From assembly GCA_023254645.1 (NCBI GenBank), contig JALRLA010000078.1:1-11749 (forward strand): a stretch of 11,749 bases of DNA, given 5' to 3'. This DNA is from Bacteroidia bacterium (GTDB lineage: Bacteria > Bacteroidota > Bacteroidia > NS11-12g > UBA955). Numbering within the stretch: the stretch's first letter is position 1; each line of letters starts with the position of its first letter. Made by a program: the position numbers and the translations under genes. This document shows positions 1-6,913 of the stretch, in pieces. The notes below the pieces were generated by a model. The model worked only from the letters and a program-made list of their open reading frames with translations. It had not been told where the DNA came from and did not search any database.

Positions 1-648
1 GTGAACAAATAGATCTTGAGCCAAGGAATAAGTAACATACACTCGTTGCGACTGCCCGTCTTGCTCCAACGCTAACAAGGCTGTGGCCCGAATGGGCTCC
101 ATGATCAATTGGGTTTGGGTGAGCGAAACACTCTCTGGGTCAGGCGCCATCAGGGTCAAACCACCACTGCCAGCTCCTAGGTTGATACGGTAGGAAAGAG
201 CCGCAGCCATACTCGCAGCCATGCTATTTCCCTTCAAGCGATTCTCGCCAGCCACCAACAAACTATCCAGCTGAATGCAAGACAAAGCACCCGCACTCAT
301 TCCATATACCTCTACTACTGTTTCACCTTGATCGTGCTGAAGAATGCCCTTGTCGTAGGAAACGGGCCCGCCTCCCACTATCCCTGGCCAAGCAGTTAAG
401 GTCAATGAATCTGCTTTCGACAAGCGAAAGGTCTTGCCGCGAAGAGGCACAACGCGGTAAGTGGGATCGCTGTTTTGGTATCCATCGAAGATGATCGTTT
501 CAAATCCATTCAACGCGGAAAGAAGAATCAACAAGGCTGCCGACCCTATTCCATACCCTACCAAGGCAATGCCACTGATCCAATTGACCGCCGTGGGGTT
601 GCGTTTGGAAAAAAAGTACTTCCAAGCTAGGGTCCAAACAAATCGCAT
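1..648 (-). CDS. FtsX/LolE-like ABC transporter permease, N-terminal part (cut by window edge)
   Basis: The minus strand is open from an ATG at 648 down to base 1, giving 216 residues with no stop; the C-terminal half lies outside the window. The protein starts MRFVWTLAWKYFFSKRNP, and residues about 24-46 form one hydrophobic segment ending in the motif LSALNGFE. A mostly polar, probably periplasmic region follows. This is the layout of LolC/LolE/MacB-type permeases of the FtsX family: one N-terminal membrane helix, a large periplasmic domain, then three more helices. LolC/LolE release outer-membrane lipoproteins using the ATPase LolD. The start is only 6 bases after the rbfA stop, so the two genes are probably cotranscribed, an order I recall from Bacteroidota. 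Assignment to the family is fairly sure. Whether the substrate is lipoproteins cannot be decided from this fragment. Confidence 0.85.
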   Translation of the reverse strand, partial: MRFVWTLAWKYFFSKRNPTAVNWISGIALVGYGIGSAALLILLSALNGFETIIFDGYQNSDPTYRVVPLRGKTFRLSKADSLTLTAWPGIVGGGPVSYDKGILQHDQGETVVEVYGMSAGALSCIQLDSLLVAGENRLKGNSMAASMAAALSYRINLGAGSGGLTLMAPDPESVSLTQTQLIMEPIRATALLALEQDGQSQRVYVTYSLAQDLFVH

Positions 649-654
649 AGGCTG

Positions 655-1014
655 TTATTCGCCAGTTTCGTCACGCTTGATGCGGGCAAAAACCTCATCC
701 ATCTTGGCTGCGTAATCCAAACTGTTGTCTTCGTAGAACCGAATTTCGGGTATTTTCTTGACGTTGTTGCGAATGCGACGGGCCAATTCATGGCGAATTT
801 CTTTGTTGTGTTCCTCCAAGCTATCCATGATCGCTTGGCGATTGGGATTGTTGTACAAGCTCACATAGACCTTAACAAGTCCCAAATCTGGGCTGACTTG
901 AACATCGCTAATGGTCACGAATGCTGAGCCCAACCACTCGGCACGGTGCAAATTCAGAAGTTCTGAAAGGTCGCGTAAAACCTGTTTGCCAAATTTGTCT
1001 TGTCTCAATCCCAT
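655..1014 (-). CDS. rbfA: Ribosome-binding factor A
   Basis: This encodes 119 residues beginning MGLRQDKFGKQVLRDLSELL, the usual RbfA opening in which a basic start leads into a helix. It continues with the KH-like core, including the stretch FVTISDVQVSPDLGLVKVYV and the segment RHELARRIRNNVKKIPEIRF, where the typical alanine-based helix turn and the KxxPxxxF strand are seen. RbfA binds the free 30S subunit and helps process the 5' end of 16S rRNA and mature the subunit, especially in the cold. A longer reading frame begins at 1032, but its first six codons overlap the -7 promoter element at 1019-1026, so the ATG at 1014 is preferred. Length is normal for the family. It heads a minus-strand unit with the FtsX-like permease and is divergent from carB. 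Confidence 0.93.
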   Translation of the reverse strand: MGLRQDKFGKQVLRDLSELLNLHRAEWLGSAFVTISDVQVSPDLGLVKVYVSLYNNPNRQAIMDSLEEHNKEIRHELARRIRNNVKKIPEIRFYEDNSLDYAAKMDEVFARIKRDETGE

Positions 1015-1018
1015 AGAG

Positions 1019-1026
1019 CAAAGATA
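1019..1026 (-). promoter_or_regulatory. -7 promoter element of rbfA
   Basis: On the minus strand this reads TATCTTTG, an exact match to the Bacteroidota -7 consensus TAnnTTTG, and it is followed by C. Only four bases (CTCT) separate it from the rbfA ATG. Transcription starting a few bases after the element would give an mRNA with practically no leader. I see no convincing -33 TTG at the usual distance. Confidence 0.6.
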
Positions 1027-1143
1027 GCACAAGCCCTCGGCTGTGGGGAGTTTGGAGCCTTTCTGCGCCTGAATTGCTGCAAATTCTGTGGAATTACGAC
1101 CAGGTATTTATTCACACTGTTCGCTTTGGCAAGCCTTGGTGGC

Positions 1144-1151
1144 TAACTTTG
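1144..1151 (+). promoter_or_regulatory. -7 promoter element of carB
   Basis: TAACTTTG matches the Bacteroidota -7 consensus TAnnTTTG and is followed by C. It ends 15 bases before the carB ATG at 1167. A second, looser candidate (TAATTTTTG, 1154-1162) sits even closer to the start. A TTTG at 1125-1128 could be the -33 element, though the spacing is slightly short. The presence of a promoter here argues against the longer carB reading frame that opens at 1074. Confidence 0.5.
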
Positions 1152-1166
1152 CCTAATTTTTGGACT

Positions 1167-3989
1167 ATGCCCAAGGACACTTCAATCAAACACGTTCTCA
1201 TCATTGGTTCTGGACCTATCATCATTGGTCAAGCCTGTGAATTTGATTATTCAGGGTCTCAAGCCGCTCGAAGCCTTCGCGAAGAGGGAATCACGGTTTC
1301 GCTGGTAAACAGCAACCCCGCAACCATCATGACCGACAAGATCAACGCCGATCATGTCTACTTGTTGCCCCTAACCGTTGAAACGATTGAGCAAATCCTG
1401 ATCGAACAACCGAGCATCGATGCGGTATTGCCCACCATGGGTGGTCAAACAGCCTTGAACTTGGCCAAAGAAGCCGATGAAGTGGGTATTTGGGAAAAGT
1501 ACAATGTTCGCATCATCGGTGTCAACATTCCTGCTATCGACAAGATGGAAGACCGAGAGAAGTTTCGCCAACTCATGGGCGAACTTGGAGTGGGCGTAGC
1601 GACCAGCCAAATTGCCAACAGCTTTTTGGAGGGCAAAGAAATTGCGCAAAGAATTGGCTTCCCCTTGGTCATTCGCCCCAGTTATACCTTGGGTGGAACC
1701 GGCGGTGCTATCGTATTCAAAAAAGAAGAGTTTGACCGGGCCTTGCAGCGCGGTTTGGAAGCCAGTCCCGTGCACGAGGTTTTGGTTGAGCAGGCTGTTC
1801 TAGGCTGGAAAGAGTACGAGTTCGAGTTGCTTCGCGATAGCAAAGACGATATCGCCGTCATCTGTACCATCGAGAACTTTGACCCCATGGGCATTCACAC
1901 CGGTGACTCGATTACGGTGGCCCCTGCCATGACCTTGAGCGATGTAGCCTTCCAACGCATGCGTGACATGGCCTTCAAAATGATGCGTTCCATGGGTGTA
2001 TTCGCCGGCGGATGCAACGTTCAGTTTGCCGTCAGCCCGGACACCGAGGAAATCATCGCCATTGAGATCAACCCACGAGTCAGCCGCTCCAGCGCTTTGG
2101 CTTCGAAAGCAACGGGTTACCCCATTGCTAAGATCGCCGCCAAATTGGCCATTGGTTATTACTTGGACGAGTTGAAAAACCCCGTAACCAAAACCACTTC
2201 GGCCTTTTTTGAGCCTTCTTTGGACTATGTAATCGTCAAGATTCCTCGCTTCAACTTTGACAAGTTCCACGGCGCTGATCGCCGATTGGGCTTCCAAATG
2301 AAGAGTGTTGGTGAGGTTATGGCCATTGGCCGTTCCTTCCAAGAAGCCCTTCAAAAAGCCTGTCAGAGTTTGGAAATTGGCCGTCACGGTCTGGGTGCAG
2401 ACGGAAAGGTATCCCGCAACTTGGAAGAACTCGTTCACGGCATGGAATACGCCTCTTGGAACCGCATTTTCCAGGTGAAAGATGCCTTGGCCTTGGGTGT
2501 TCCCATCAGCAGCGTTCAAAAGATTACCCAGATTGACCGCTGGTTCTTGGAGCAAATCGCTGATTTGGTCAAAACTGAGAACGAAGTTCGCCGCTATACC
2601 CCCAACAACATCCCCGCTGCTTTGATGAAGGTGGCCAAAGAAAAAGGGTTTAGCGACATTCAAATCGCATATTTGATGGGAGGAAACACGACTGAAGAAG
2701 ATGTGTTCCAGTGCCGAACCAAAATGAACATTCGACGCGTCTACAAGATGGTCGACACCTGTTCAGCAGAATTCCCTTCTCCCACGAACTACTTCTACTC
2801 CACGTTCGATGGAGAAAACGAGAGCGTTGTCAGTGACAAAAAGAAAATCTTCGTCTTGGGAAGTGGCCCCAACCGCATTGGTCAGGGCATCGAGTTTGAT
2901 TACAGCTGCGTTCACGGCATTTTGGCTGCCCGAGAGGCGGGTTATGAGGCAGTGATGATCAACTGCAATCCCGAAACCGTTAGTACCGATTTTGACATGG
3001 CTGATAAGCTCTACTTCGAACCCATTTATTGGGAACATTTGTGGGAGCTCATCGAACACGAAAAACCCGACGGAGTAATCGTTCAATTGGGTGGGCAAAC
3101 CGCCTTGAAACTCTCTGAAGAACTTCACAAGCGCGGCATCAAAATCATTGGAACCAGCTTCGATGATATGGACATCGCCGAAGACCGTGGTCGCTTCTCA
3201 GACCTATTGGCAGAGTTGGAGATTCCCTACCCCAAATACGGAGTAGCCCTTGATGCTGAAGAAGCCATCACCATTGCCAACCAAGTCGGTTATCCCGTGC
3301 TGGTTCGCCCCTCTTATGTTTTGGGTGGGCAAGGCATGGTCATTGTGATCAACGACGAGGAACTCGAACGAGCTGTGGTCAAATTGCTGGGTGACCTTCC
3401 TGGAAACCGAGTATTGATTGACCACTTCTTGGATCGGGCCGAAGAGGCTGAATCAGACAGCATCAGCGACGGAGAAGACGTGCACATCATTGGCATGATG
3501 GAACACATCGAACCTGCCGGTATTCATTCGGGTGATAGCAGCGCCGTTTTGCCCCCATTCAGCTTGAGTGAGAACGTTCAAAATCAGATGGCCGAGTACA
3601 CCACCAAGTTGGCAAAAGCCTTGAATATCAAAGGTTTGTTGAATATTCAGTTCGCCGTCAAGAATGAGAAAGTGTATGTGATCGAGGCCAACCCTCGGGC
3701 TTCGCGCACCGTACCCTTTATCTGCAAGGCTTATGATGTTCCTTACGTCAACATGGCTACCAAGGTGATGCTAGGAGCCGCCAAAGTCAAAGACTTTAGC
3801 ATTCCTGCTCGACCCGCGGGTTACGCCATCAAGCAACCGGTTTTCAGCTTCAACAAATTCCCCAATGTCAATCGCGAACTCGGCCCTGAGATGAAGAGTA
3901 CCGGAGAATCGATCTTGTTCATCAAAGACTTGAAAGACCCCGTATTCCGCGAATTGCAAAAGGAAAAAAGCATGTATCTCAGCCGTTAA
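1167..3989 (+). CDS. carB: Carbamoyl-phosphate synthase large subunit, short form without MGS-like domain
   Basis: CarB makes carbamoyl phosphate from bicarbonate, ammonia (delivered by CarA from glutamine) and two ATP, for pyrimidine and arginine synthesis. The 940-residue protein shows the family's internal duplication. The first half begins IGSGPIIIGQACEFDYSG (about 13-30) with the ATP-grasp glycine loop RPSYTLGGTGGAI near 170-182. The second half begins LGSGPNRIGQGIEFDYSC near residue 560 with its loop RPSYVLGGQGMVI near 714. The helical oligomerisation region lies between. The protein stops just after the segment with NKFP and GPEMKSTGE, where the roughly 130-residue MGS-like allosteric domain of the E. 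coli enzyme (1073 residues) would begin. The ATG at 1167 is chosen because family similarity starts there and promoter-like elements lie immediately upstream; the 31 in-frame codons before it look non-coding. carA is not in the window. The last 11 bases overlap a convergent hypothetical ORF. Confidence 0.96.
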   Translation: MPKDTSIKHVLIIGSGPIIIGQACEFDYSGSQAARSLREEGITVSLVNSNPATIMTDKINADHVYLLPLTVETIEQILIEQPSIDAVLPTMGGQTALNLAKEADEVGIWEKYNVRIIGVNIPAIDKMEDREKFRQLMGELGVGVATSQIANSFLEGKEIAQRIGFPLVIRPSYTLGGTGGAIVFKKEEFDRALQRGLEASPVHEVLVEQAVLGWKEYEFELLRDSKDDIAVICTIENFDPMGIHTGDSITVAPAMTLSDVAFQRMRDMAFKMMRSMGVFAGGCNVQFAVSPDTEEIIAIEINPRVSRSSALASKATGYPIAKIAAKLAIGYYLDELKNPVTKTTSAFFEPSLDYVIVKIPRFNFDKFHGADRRLGFQMKSVGEVMAIGRSFQEALQKACQSLEIGRHGLGADGKVSRNLEELVHGMEYASWNRIFQVKDALALGVPISSVQKITQIDRWFLEQIADLVKTENEVRRYTPNNIPAALMKVAKEKGFSDIQIAYLMGGNTTEEDVFQCRTKMNIRRVYKMVDTCSAEFPSPTNYFYSTFDGENESVVSDKKKIFVLGSGPNRIGQGIEFDYSCVHGILAAREAGYEAVMINCNPETVSTDFDMADKLYFEPIYWEHLWELIEHEKPDGVIVQLGGQTALKLSEELHKRGIKIIGTSFDDMDIAEDRGRFSDLLAELEIPYPKYGVALDAEEAITIANQVGYPVLVRPSYVLGGQGMVIVINDEELERAVVKLLGDLPGNRVLIDHFLDRAEEAESDSISDGEDVHIIGMMEHIEPAGIHSGDSSAVLPPFSLSENVQNQMAEYTTKLAKALNIKGLLNIQFAVKNEKVYVIEANPRASRTVPFICKAYDVPYVNMATKVMLGAAKVKDFSIPARPAGYAIKQPVFSFNKFPNVNRELGPEMKSTGESILFIKDLKDPVFRELQKEKSMYLSR

Positions 3990-4281
3990 AGGCTTGCATA
4001 AGGCACAAGAGTCGAGCCGCAAGAGCATCCAATTCTTGGGCAAATCTTTGGTAGACCTTTTCTTCCAGTTGTGCCTCTCGGTAAGCGGCATTCCATTGGC
4101 TTTGGGCTCTCAAACATTGGGTCCATGTTCGCTGCGTTTGCTTCCAGGCCTCTAAGCCTGCAGCACCTTCTTCCAGGTTTCGATTGAGCTGAACCAAAGC
4201 CGTTCGTATAGAGACCAAATGGCTCATGAGTGTGTGTTCAGCCGGGTGTGTCAACACCGGCCAGGCAAGGGTTTGTGTCAT
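3979..4281 (-). CDS. Hypothetical protein, helical, about 100 residues
   Basis: I do not recognise this protein. The frame is open for 100 codons in the only large gap between carB and the DUF47 gene, so it is not a shadow of a longer gene. It is rich in Gln, Glu, Ala, Leu and Arg with several Trp (for example LEAWKQTQRTWTQCLRAQSQ), which suggests a soluble helical, possibly coiled-coil protein. No signal peptide or membrane segment is visible. A second possible start is the ATG for residue 19 (MSHLVSIRTAL). Its stop codon overlaps the end of carB by 11 bases, tail to tail. Upstream there is only a weak promoter-like TACTTG right before the ATG at 4281. Codon use looks like the neighbours. 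It may be a lineage-specific gene or a chance frame; conservation would decide. Confidence 0.5.
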   Translation of the reverse strand: MTQTLAWPVLTHPAEHTLMSHLVSIRTALVQLNRNLEEGAAGLEAWKQTQRTWTQCLRAQSQWNAAYREAQLEEKVYQRFAQELDALAARLLCLMQAFNG

Positions 4282-4314
4282 GCTACAAGTATGAGCCGCA
4301 AGGCCCTTTGTAGC
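4282..4314. repeat. Inverted repeat in the hypothetical-DUF47 intergenic region
   Basis: GCTACAA at 4282-4288 is matched by its reverse complement TTGTAGC at 4308-4314, with a 19-base spacer and no following T run. Just beyond it are two short palindromes, CCGTT-TGCG-AACGG (4314-4327) and ATCCGGAT (4332-4339). They lie between the start of the minus-strand hypothetical ORF and the DUF47 promoter and could be protein-binding sites. They may also be chance. Confidence 0.25.
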
Positions 4315-4370
4315 CGTTTGCGAACGGATAAATCCGGATCATGGTGCTAAAACCCCAATATTATGTTTGT

Positions 4371-4396
4371 GTTAATTCAGCGTTACATAAAACAAT
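4371..4396 (+). promoter_or_regulatory. Candidate phosphate-regulon operator upstream of the DUF47-pit genes
   Basis: Two adjacent 11-base units begin with the same four bases: GTTAATTCAGC (4371-4381) and GTTACATAAAA (4382-4392). The stretch resembles the sequence upstream of the porin gene at 6812-6839: both have GTTAA, a gap of six to seven bases, then TTACATAAAACAA here against TAACATACAAACAA there. It ends about 20 bases before the -7 element at 4414, where an activator such as PhoB would be expected to bind. E. coli Pho boxes are also 11-base direct repeats but with another sequence. The functional role is inference. Confidence 0.35.
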
Positions 4397-4413
4397 TGCC
4401 CATTGGCTAGACC

Positions 4414-4421
4414 TAGATTTG
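4414..4421 (+). promoter_or_regulatory. -7 promoter element of the DUF47-pit operon
   Basis: TAGATTTG, followed by CC, matches TAnnTTTG exactly and ends 20 bases before the ATG at 4442. A TTG at 4396-4398 may be the -33 element, with a spacing of 15 bases, slightly short. It would drive both the DUF47 gene and pit. Confidence 0.5.
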
Positions 4422-4441
4422 CCCCATAATCTTTGAATAAA

Positions 4442-5089
4442 ATGGCACTGAACAACTTACTCTCCGTATTTATGCCCAAAGACAAGGTGTTTTACAGCTT
4501 GTTTGAGCAAACCGCCAACACCATTACTGAAATGGGTGCCAAGTTGGAAGAATTCGTATTTGAAGGCGACGCTGCCAAGCGTTTGACCTTGAGCAAACGC
4601 ATTGAAGATCTCGAACACGAGAATGATAACACTACCCATCAAATCTTTCAAGAGTTGGGCAAGAACTTCATTACTCCTTTTGACCGCGAAGACATTCACT
4701 ACTTGGCTACGGCCATGGATGATGTAGCCGACTATATTCACGCTGCTTGCAAAAAAATGCAGTTTCACGGCATCAACCCCAACGAGCAAGGAATTCAAAA
4801 CTTGGCTGAGATCATCAAGCAATGTTCAGCCGAATTGGGCCTAGCTGTTATGCAGTTGCGCGAATTGAAGCGCCCTGAAAAAATCATGGAGTCATTGGTG
4901 AAAGTAAACAGTTTGGAGAACCACGCTGACAACGTATTCGACATGAGCATCAAGCAATTGTTTGAAAAAGAAGATGATTTCAAAAAACTCATCATTCAGC
5001 GTGAGGTTTACATGGTGATGGAAACCGCAACCGACAAAGCTGAAGATGTAGCCAATGTCATCGAATCCATCATTGTAAAATACGCCTAA
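4442..5089 (+). CDS. DUF47 / PhoU-like phosphate transport regulator
   Basis: The 215-residue protein begins MALNNLLSVFMPKDKVFYSL and matches the DUF47 (TIGR00153, PhoU-divergent) family: an all-helical, cytoplasmic protein of normal length. Typical features are the early FMPKDKVFYSLFEQ segment, the E-H-E-N-D run near residues 57-62, the FITPFDREDIHYLA segment near 77-90, and a conserved acidic C-terminal helix with TDKAEDVANVIE. Members are commonly encoded directly before a PiT phosphate transporter and are thought to modulate it, by analogy with PhoU; the mechanism is not well known. Here pit follows after 19 bases, so the two form an operon. The frame can be extended to a TTG at 4433, but the ATG at 4442 fits the family start and the promoter position better. 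Confidence 0.93.
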   Translation: MALNNLLSVFMPKDKVFYSLFEQTANTITEMGAKLEEFVFEGDAAKRLTLSKRIEDLEHENDNTTHQIFQELGKNFITPFDREDIHYLATAMDDVADYIHAACKKMQFHGINPNEQGIQNLAEIIKQCSAELGLAVMQLRELKRPEKIMESLVKVNSLENHADNVFDMSIKQLFEKEDDFKKLIIQREVYMVMETATDKAEDVANVIESIIVKYA

Positions 5090-5108
5090 GGCCTAACAAC
5101 TAGAGTCT

Positions 5109-6761
5109 ATGACACTCGTAGTAGTTATCATTATTCTGGCCTTGGTGTTTGATTACATCAACGGTTTTCACGACGCTGCGAATTCGATCGCGACCGTGGT
5201 GAGCACCAAGGTGTTGACACCCTTCCAGGCTGTGATCTGGGCGGCCCTATTCAACTTCCTGGCCTTCTTCTTATTCAAGGATCATGCTGTCGCCAACACC
5301 ATCAACAAAACGGTGTTTGAGAACTTTGTGACCTTGCAAGTGATTTTGGCTGGTTTGATCGCTGCCATTTTTTGGAACTTGCTGACCTGGTGGTATGGCA
5401 TTCCCAGTTCCTCTTCGCACGCTTTGATTGGAAGTTTTGCCGGAGCCGCAGTTGCTCATGCCTACATCACCAAAGGGTATGTACCCTTGGGAGAAATCAT
5501 CGAAATGGACAAAACCATTCAAACCGTCATGTTCATCGTGCTGGCTCCTTTGGTGGGTATGGTTATTTCCTCGTACGTTACCCTGAGCACCATTCAGCGC
5601 AACATCTACCTTAAAGGTGGTATCATTCTAATTTCTTCCTTCGCCCTGTATTCCATGTTTGGTTATTTCATGAACCAGAAAATGGACGAGAACCTCATGA
5701 AATTCTTGAAGGTTGACAAACTGAAGAAGGAATTGGCCAAGTCTCCCGAAGACGAGAAGTTGAAAGCCAAGTACGAAGCGGCCAGTGCCAAATACGAAAC
5801 ACTGAAGCCGATGTTGGCTGACTTCAAAAAACTCGAAGCTGAAGGTGTGGCCAAAGAAATGGCAGCCACAGTAGACCTGAGCGAGTACCGCGACAAAGAA
5901 TTGATGGACATTGTCTCTCGATTTGCAGGAATGGACAAGGCCAAAAAGGATGTCTTTTATGACGCCTCCAAACAAGCCGAATTGGATGCCGTGCAAACCA
6001 AGATTGACGCATGCAAACCCCTCATCAAACAATACGACTCTTTGGGTCATGAGGCCTGTGCCGAGCAAATTGCCGTGGTGCTAGATTTGGGAGGCAAACA
6101 GAGCGACAAGCTCAAAGGCTCATTCGATGTCAATATCGAGAAAAAACTTACCAAGGCATTGGACAAGGCCGACAATCGACCATTGACCTACAGCATGATG
6201 GCCGTTTTTGCCATCTTCTTGCTGACTTACATTTTCGTTGAGAAAATTCGCGTGCCCACCGCCAACAAAATGGCCAACATGTACAAGCGTTTGCAGCTGC
6301 TTTCCTCAGCTGCCTTCAGCTTGGGCCACGGAGGTAGCGATGCTCAGAAAGTGATGGGCATCATCGGTGCGGCCCTGATTGCCAACGGTGACATCTCCGA
6401 ATTCAAAGAATTGCCCAACTGGGTTCCCCTTGCCTGTTACACAGCCATTGCCTTGGGTACCCTCTCCGGCGGATGGAAAATTGTCAAAACCATGGGAACA
6501 CGCATCACCAAGGTAACCCCCTTGGAGGGTGTAGGTGCAGAAACAGCTGGTGCCATCACCCTGTTCATGACCGCCCAAATGGGTATTCCTGTGAGTTCTA
6601 CCCACACCATTACCGGTTCCATTATCGGTGTAGGTGCCACCAAGCGTTTGAGCGCGGTGCGCTGGGGTGTAACCCGAAGTTTGCTCTTCGCTTGGATCAT
6701 CACCATCCCCATTTCAGCCTTGGTTGCCGGCATTAGCTACGCCATCATACAAGCCTTCTAA
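5109..6761 (+). CDS. pit: PiT-family inorganic phosphate transporter with large charged central insert
   Basis: This inner-membrane carrier of 550 residues has the inverted duplication typical of PiT proteins (PF01384). The first signature is GFHDAANSIAT (residues 19-29) and its second-half partner is GHGGSDAQKVMG (406-417). A second matched pair is GIPSSSSHALIGS (97-109) and GIPVSSTHTITGS (492-504). Hydrophobic segments cover about 1-187 and 360-550. Between them, residues about 188-358 are hydrophilic, rich in Lys, Glu, Asp and Ala, and look mostly helical or coiled-coil. PiT carriers move metal-phosphate or Na+/H+-coupled phosphate and vary in this central loop, but about 170 residues is long. 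The gene follows the DUF47 regulator after 19 bases and is closed by a strong terminator. The coupling ion and substrate range cannot be read from the sequence. Confidence 0.95.
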   Translation: MTLVVVIIILALVFDYINGFHDAANSIATVVSTKVLTPFQAVIWAALFNFLAFFLFKDHAVANTINKTVFENFVTLQVILAGLIAAIFWNLLTWWYGIPSSSSHALIGSFAGAAVAHAYITKGYVPLGEIIEMDKTIQTVMFIVLAPLVGMVISSYVTLSTIQRNIYLKGGIILISSFALYSMFGYFMNQKMDENLMKFLKVDKLKKELAKSPEDEKLKAKYEAASAKYETLKPMLADFKKLEAEGVAKEMAATVDLSEYRDKELMDIVSRFAGMDKAKKDVFYDASKQAELDAVQTKIDACKPLIKQYDSLGHEACAEQIAVVLDLGGKQSDKLKGSFDVNIEKKLTKALDKADNRPLTYSMMAVFAIFLLTYIFVEKIRVPTANKMANMYKRLQLLSSAAFSLGHGGSDAQKVMGIIGAALIANGDISEFKELPNWVPLACYTAIALGTLSGGWKIVKTMGTRITKVTPLEGVGAETAGAITLFMTAQMGIPVSSTHTITGSIIGVGATKRLSAVRWGVTRSLLFAWIITIPISALVAGISYAIIQAF

Positions 6762-6780
6762 CAAAGATTGTTTCTTTCAA

Positions 6781-6812
6781 AAAAGCCCCTCCTAAACAGA
6801 GGGGCTTTTTTG
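6781..6812 (+). terminator. Rho-independent terminator after pit
   Basis: A perfect stem AAAAGCCCCTC (6781-6791) pairs with GAGGGGCTTTT (6799-6809) around a 7-base loop CTAAACA, and the T run continues to 6811. The symmetry of A and T runs means it could also work on the other strand. It separates the DUF47-pit operon from the porin gene, so the latter needs its own promoter. Confidence 0.9.
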
Positions 6813-6850
6813 TTAACGGTTTGGTAACATACAAACAACACAGACGAAAC
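6812..6850 (+). promoter_or_regulatory. Candidate operator upstream of the porin, four AAC steps at 11-base period
   Basis: AAC occurs at 6815, 6826, 6837 and 6848, exactly 11 bases apart, within units such as TTAAC, GTAAC, ACAAC and GAAAC. The first part, GTTAAC then GGTAACATAC, resembles the sequence upstream of the DUF47 gene (4371-4396). A period of 11 bases puts every unit on the same face of the helix, as in PhoB-type sites. The segment is A/C-rich, so chance cannot be excluded. Downstream, TATTTTG (6889-6895) is an imperfect -7 element about 18 bases before the porin start. Confidence 0.3.
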
Positions 6851-6913
6851 AATAGGCCCGATTGTAGCCCAGAATTTTGCACTGATAATATTTTGTTAAC
6901 CATTCTATAACTC

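Noticed and set aside
461..715. 84-codon plus-strand frame at the left side
   Set aside because: It is antisense to the FtsX-like permease and the end of rbfA, both of which have clear protein signals on the minus strand.
1074..1166. 31-codon N-terminal extension of carB
   Set aside because: CarB similarity starts at the ATG at 1167, and promoter-like elements (1144-1162) lie inside the extension.
1800..2663. 287-codon open frame on the minus strand inside carB
   Set aside because: It is fully antisense to a certain, highly conserved gene. The predicted protein is low in family-like features, and such long antisense frames are common where codon bias removes stops.
3990..4441. Possible frameshifted remnant of the CarB allosteric domain
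   Set aside because: Reading the plus strand after the carB stop gives no stretch like the MGS domain, so the short CarB appears to be genuine.
4433..4441. TTG start for the DUF47 gene
   Set aside because: It adds only three residues; the ATG at 4442 is the family start.
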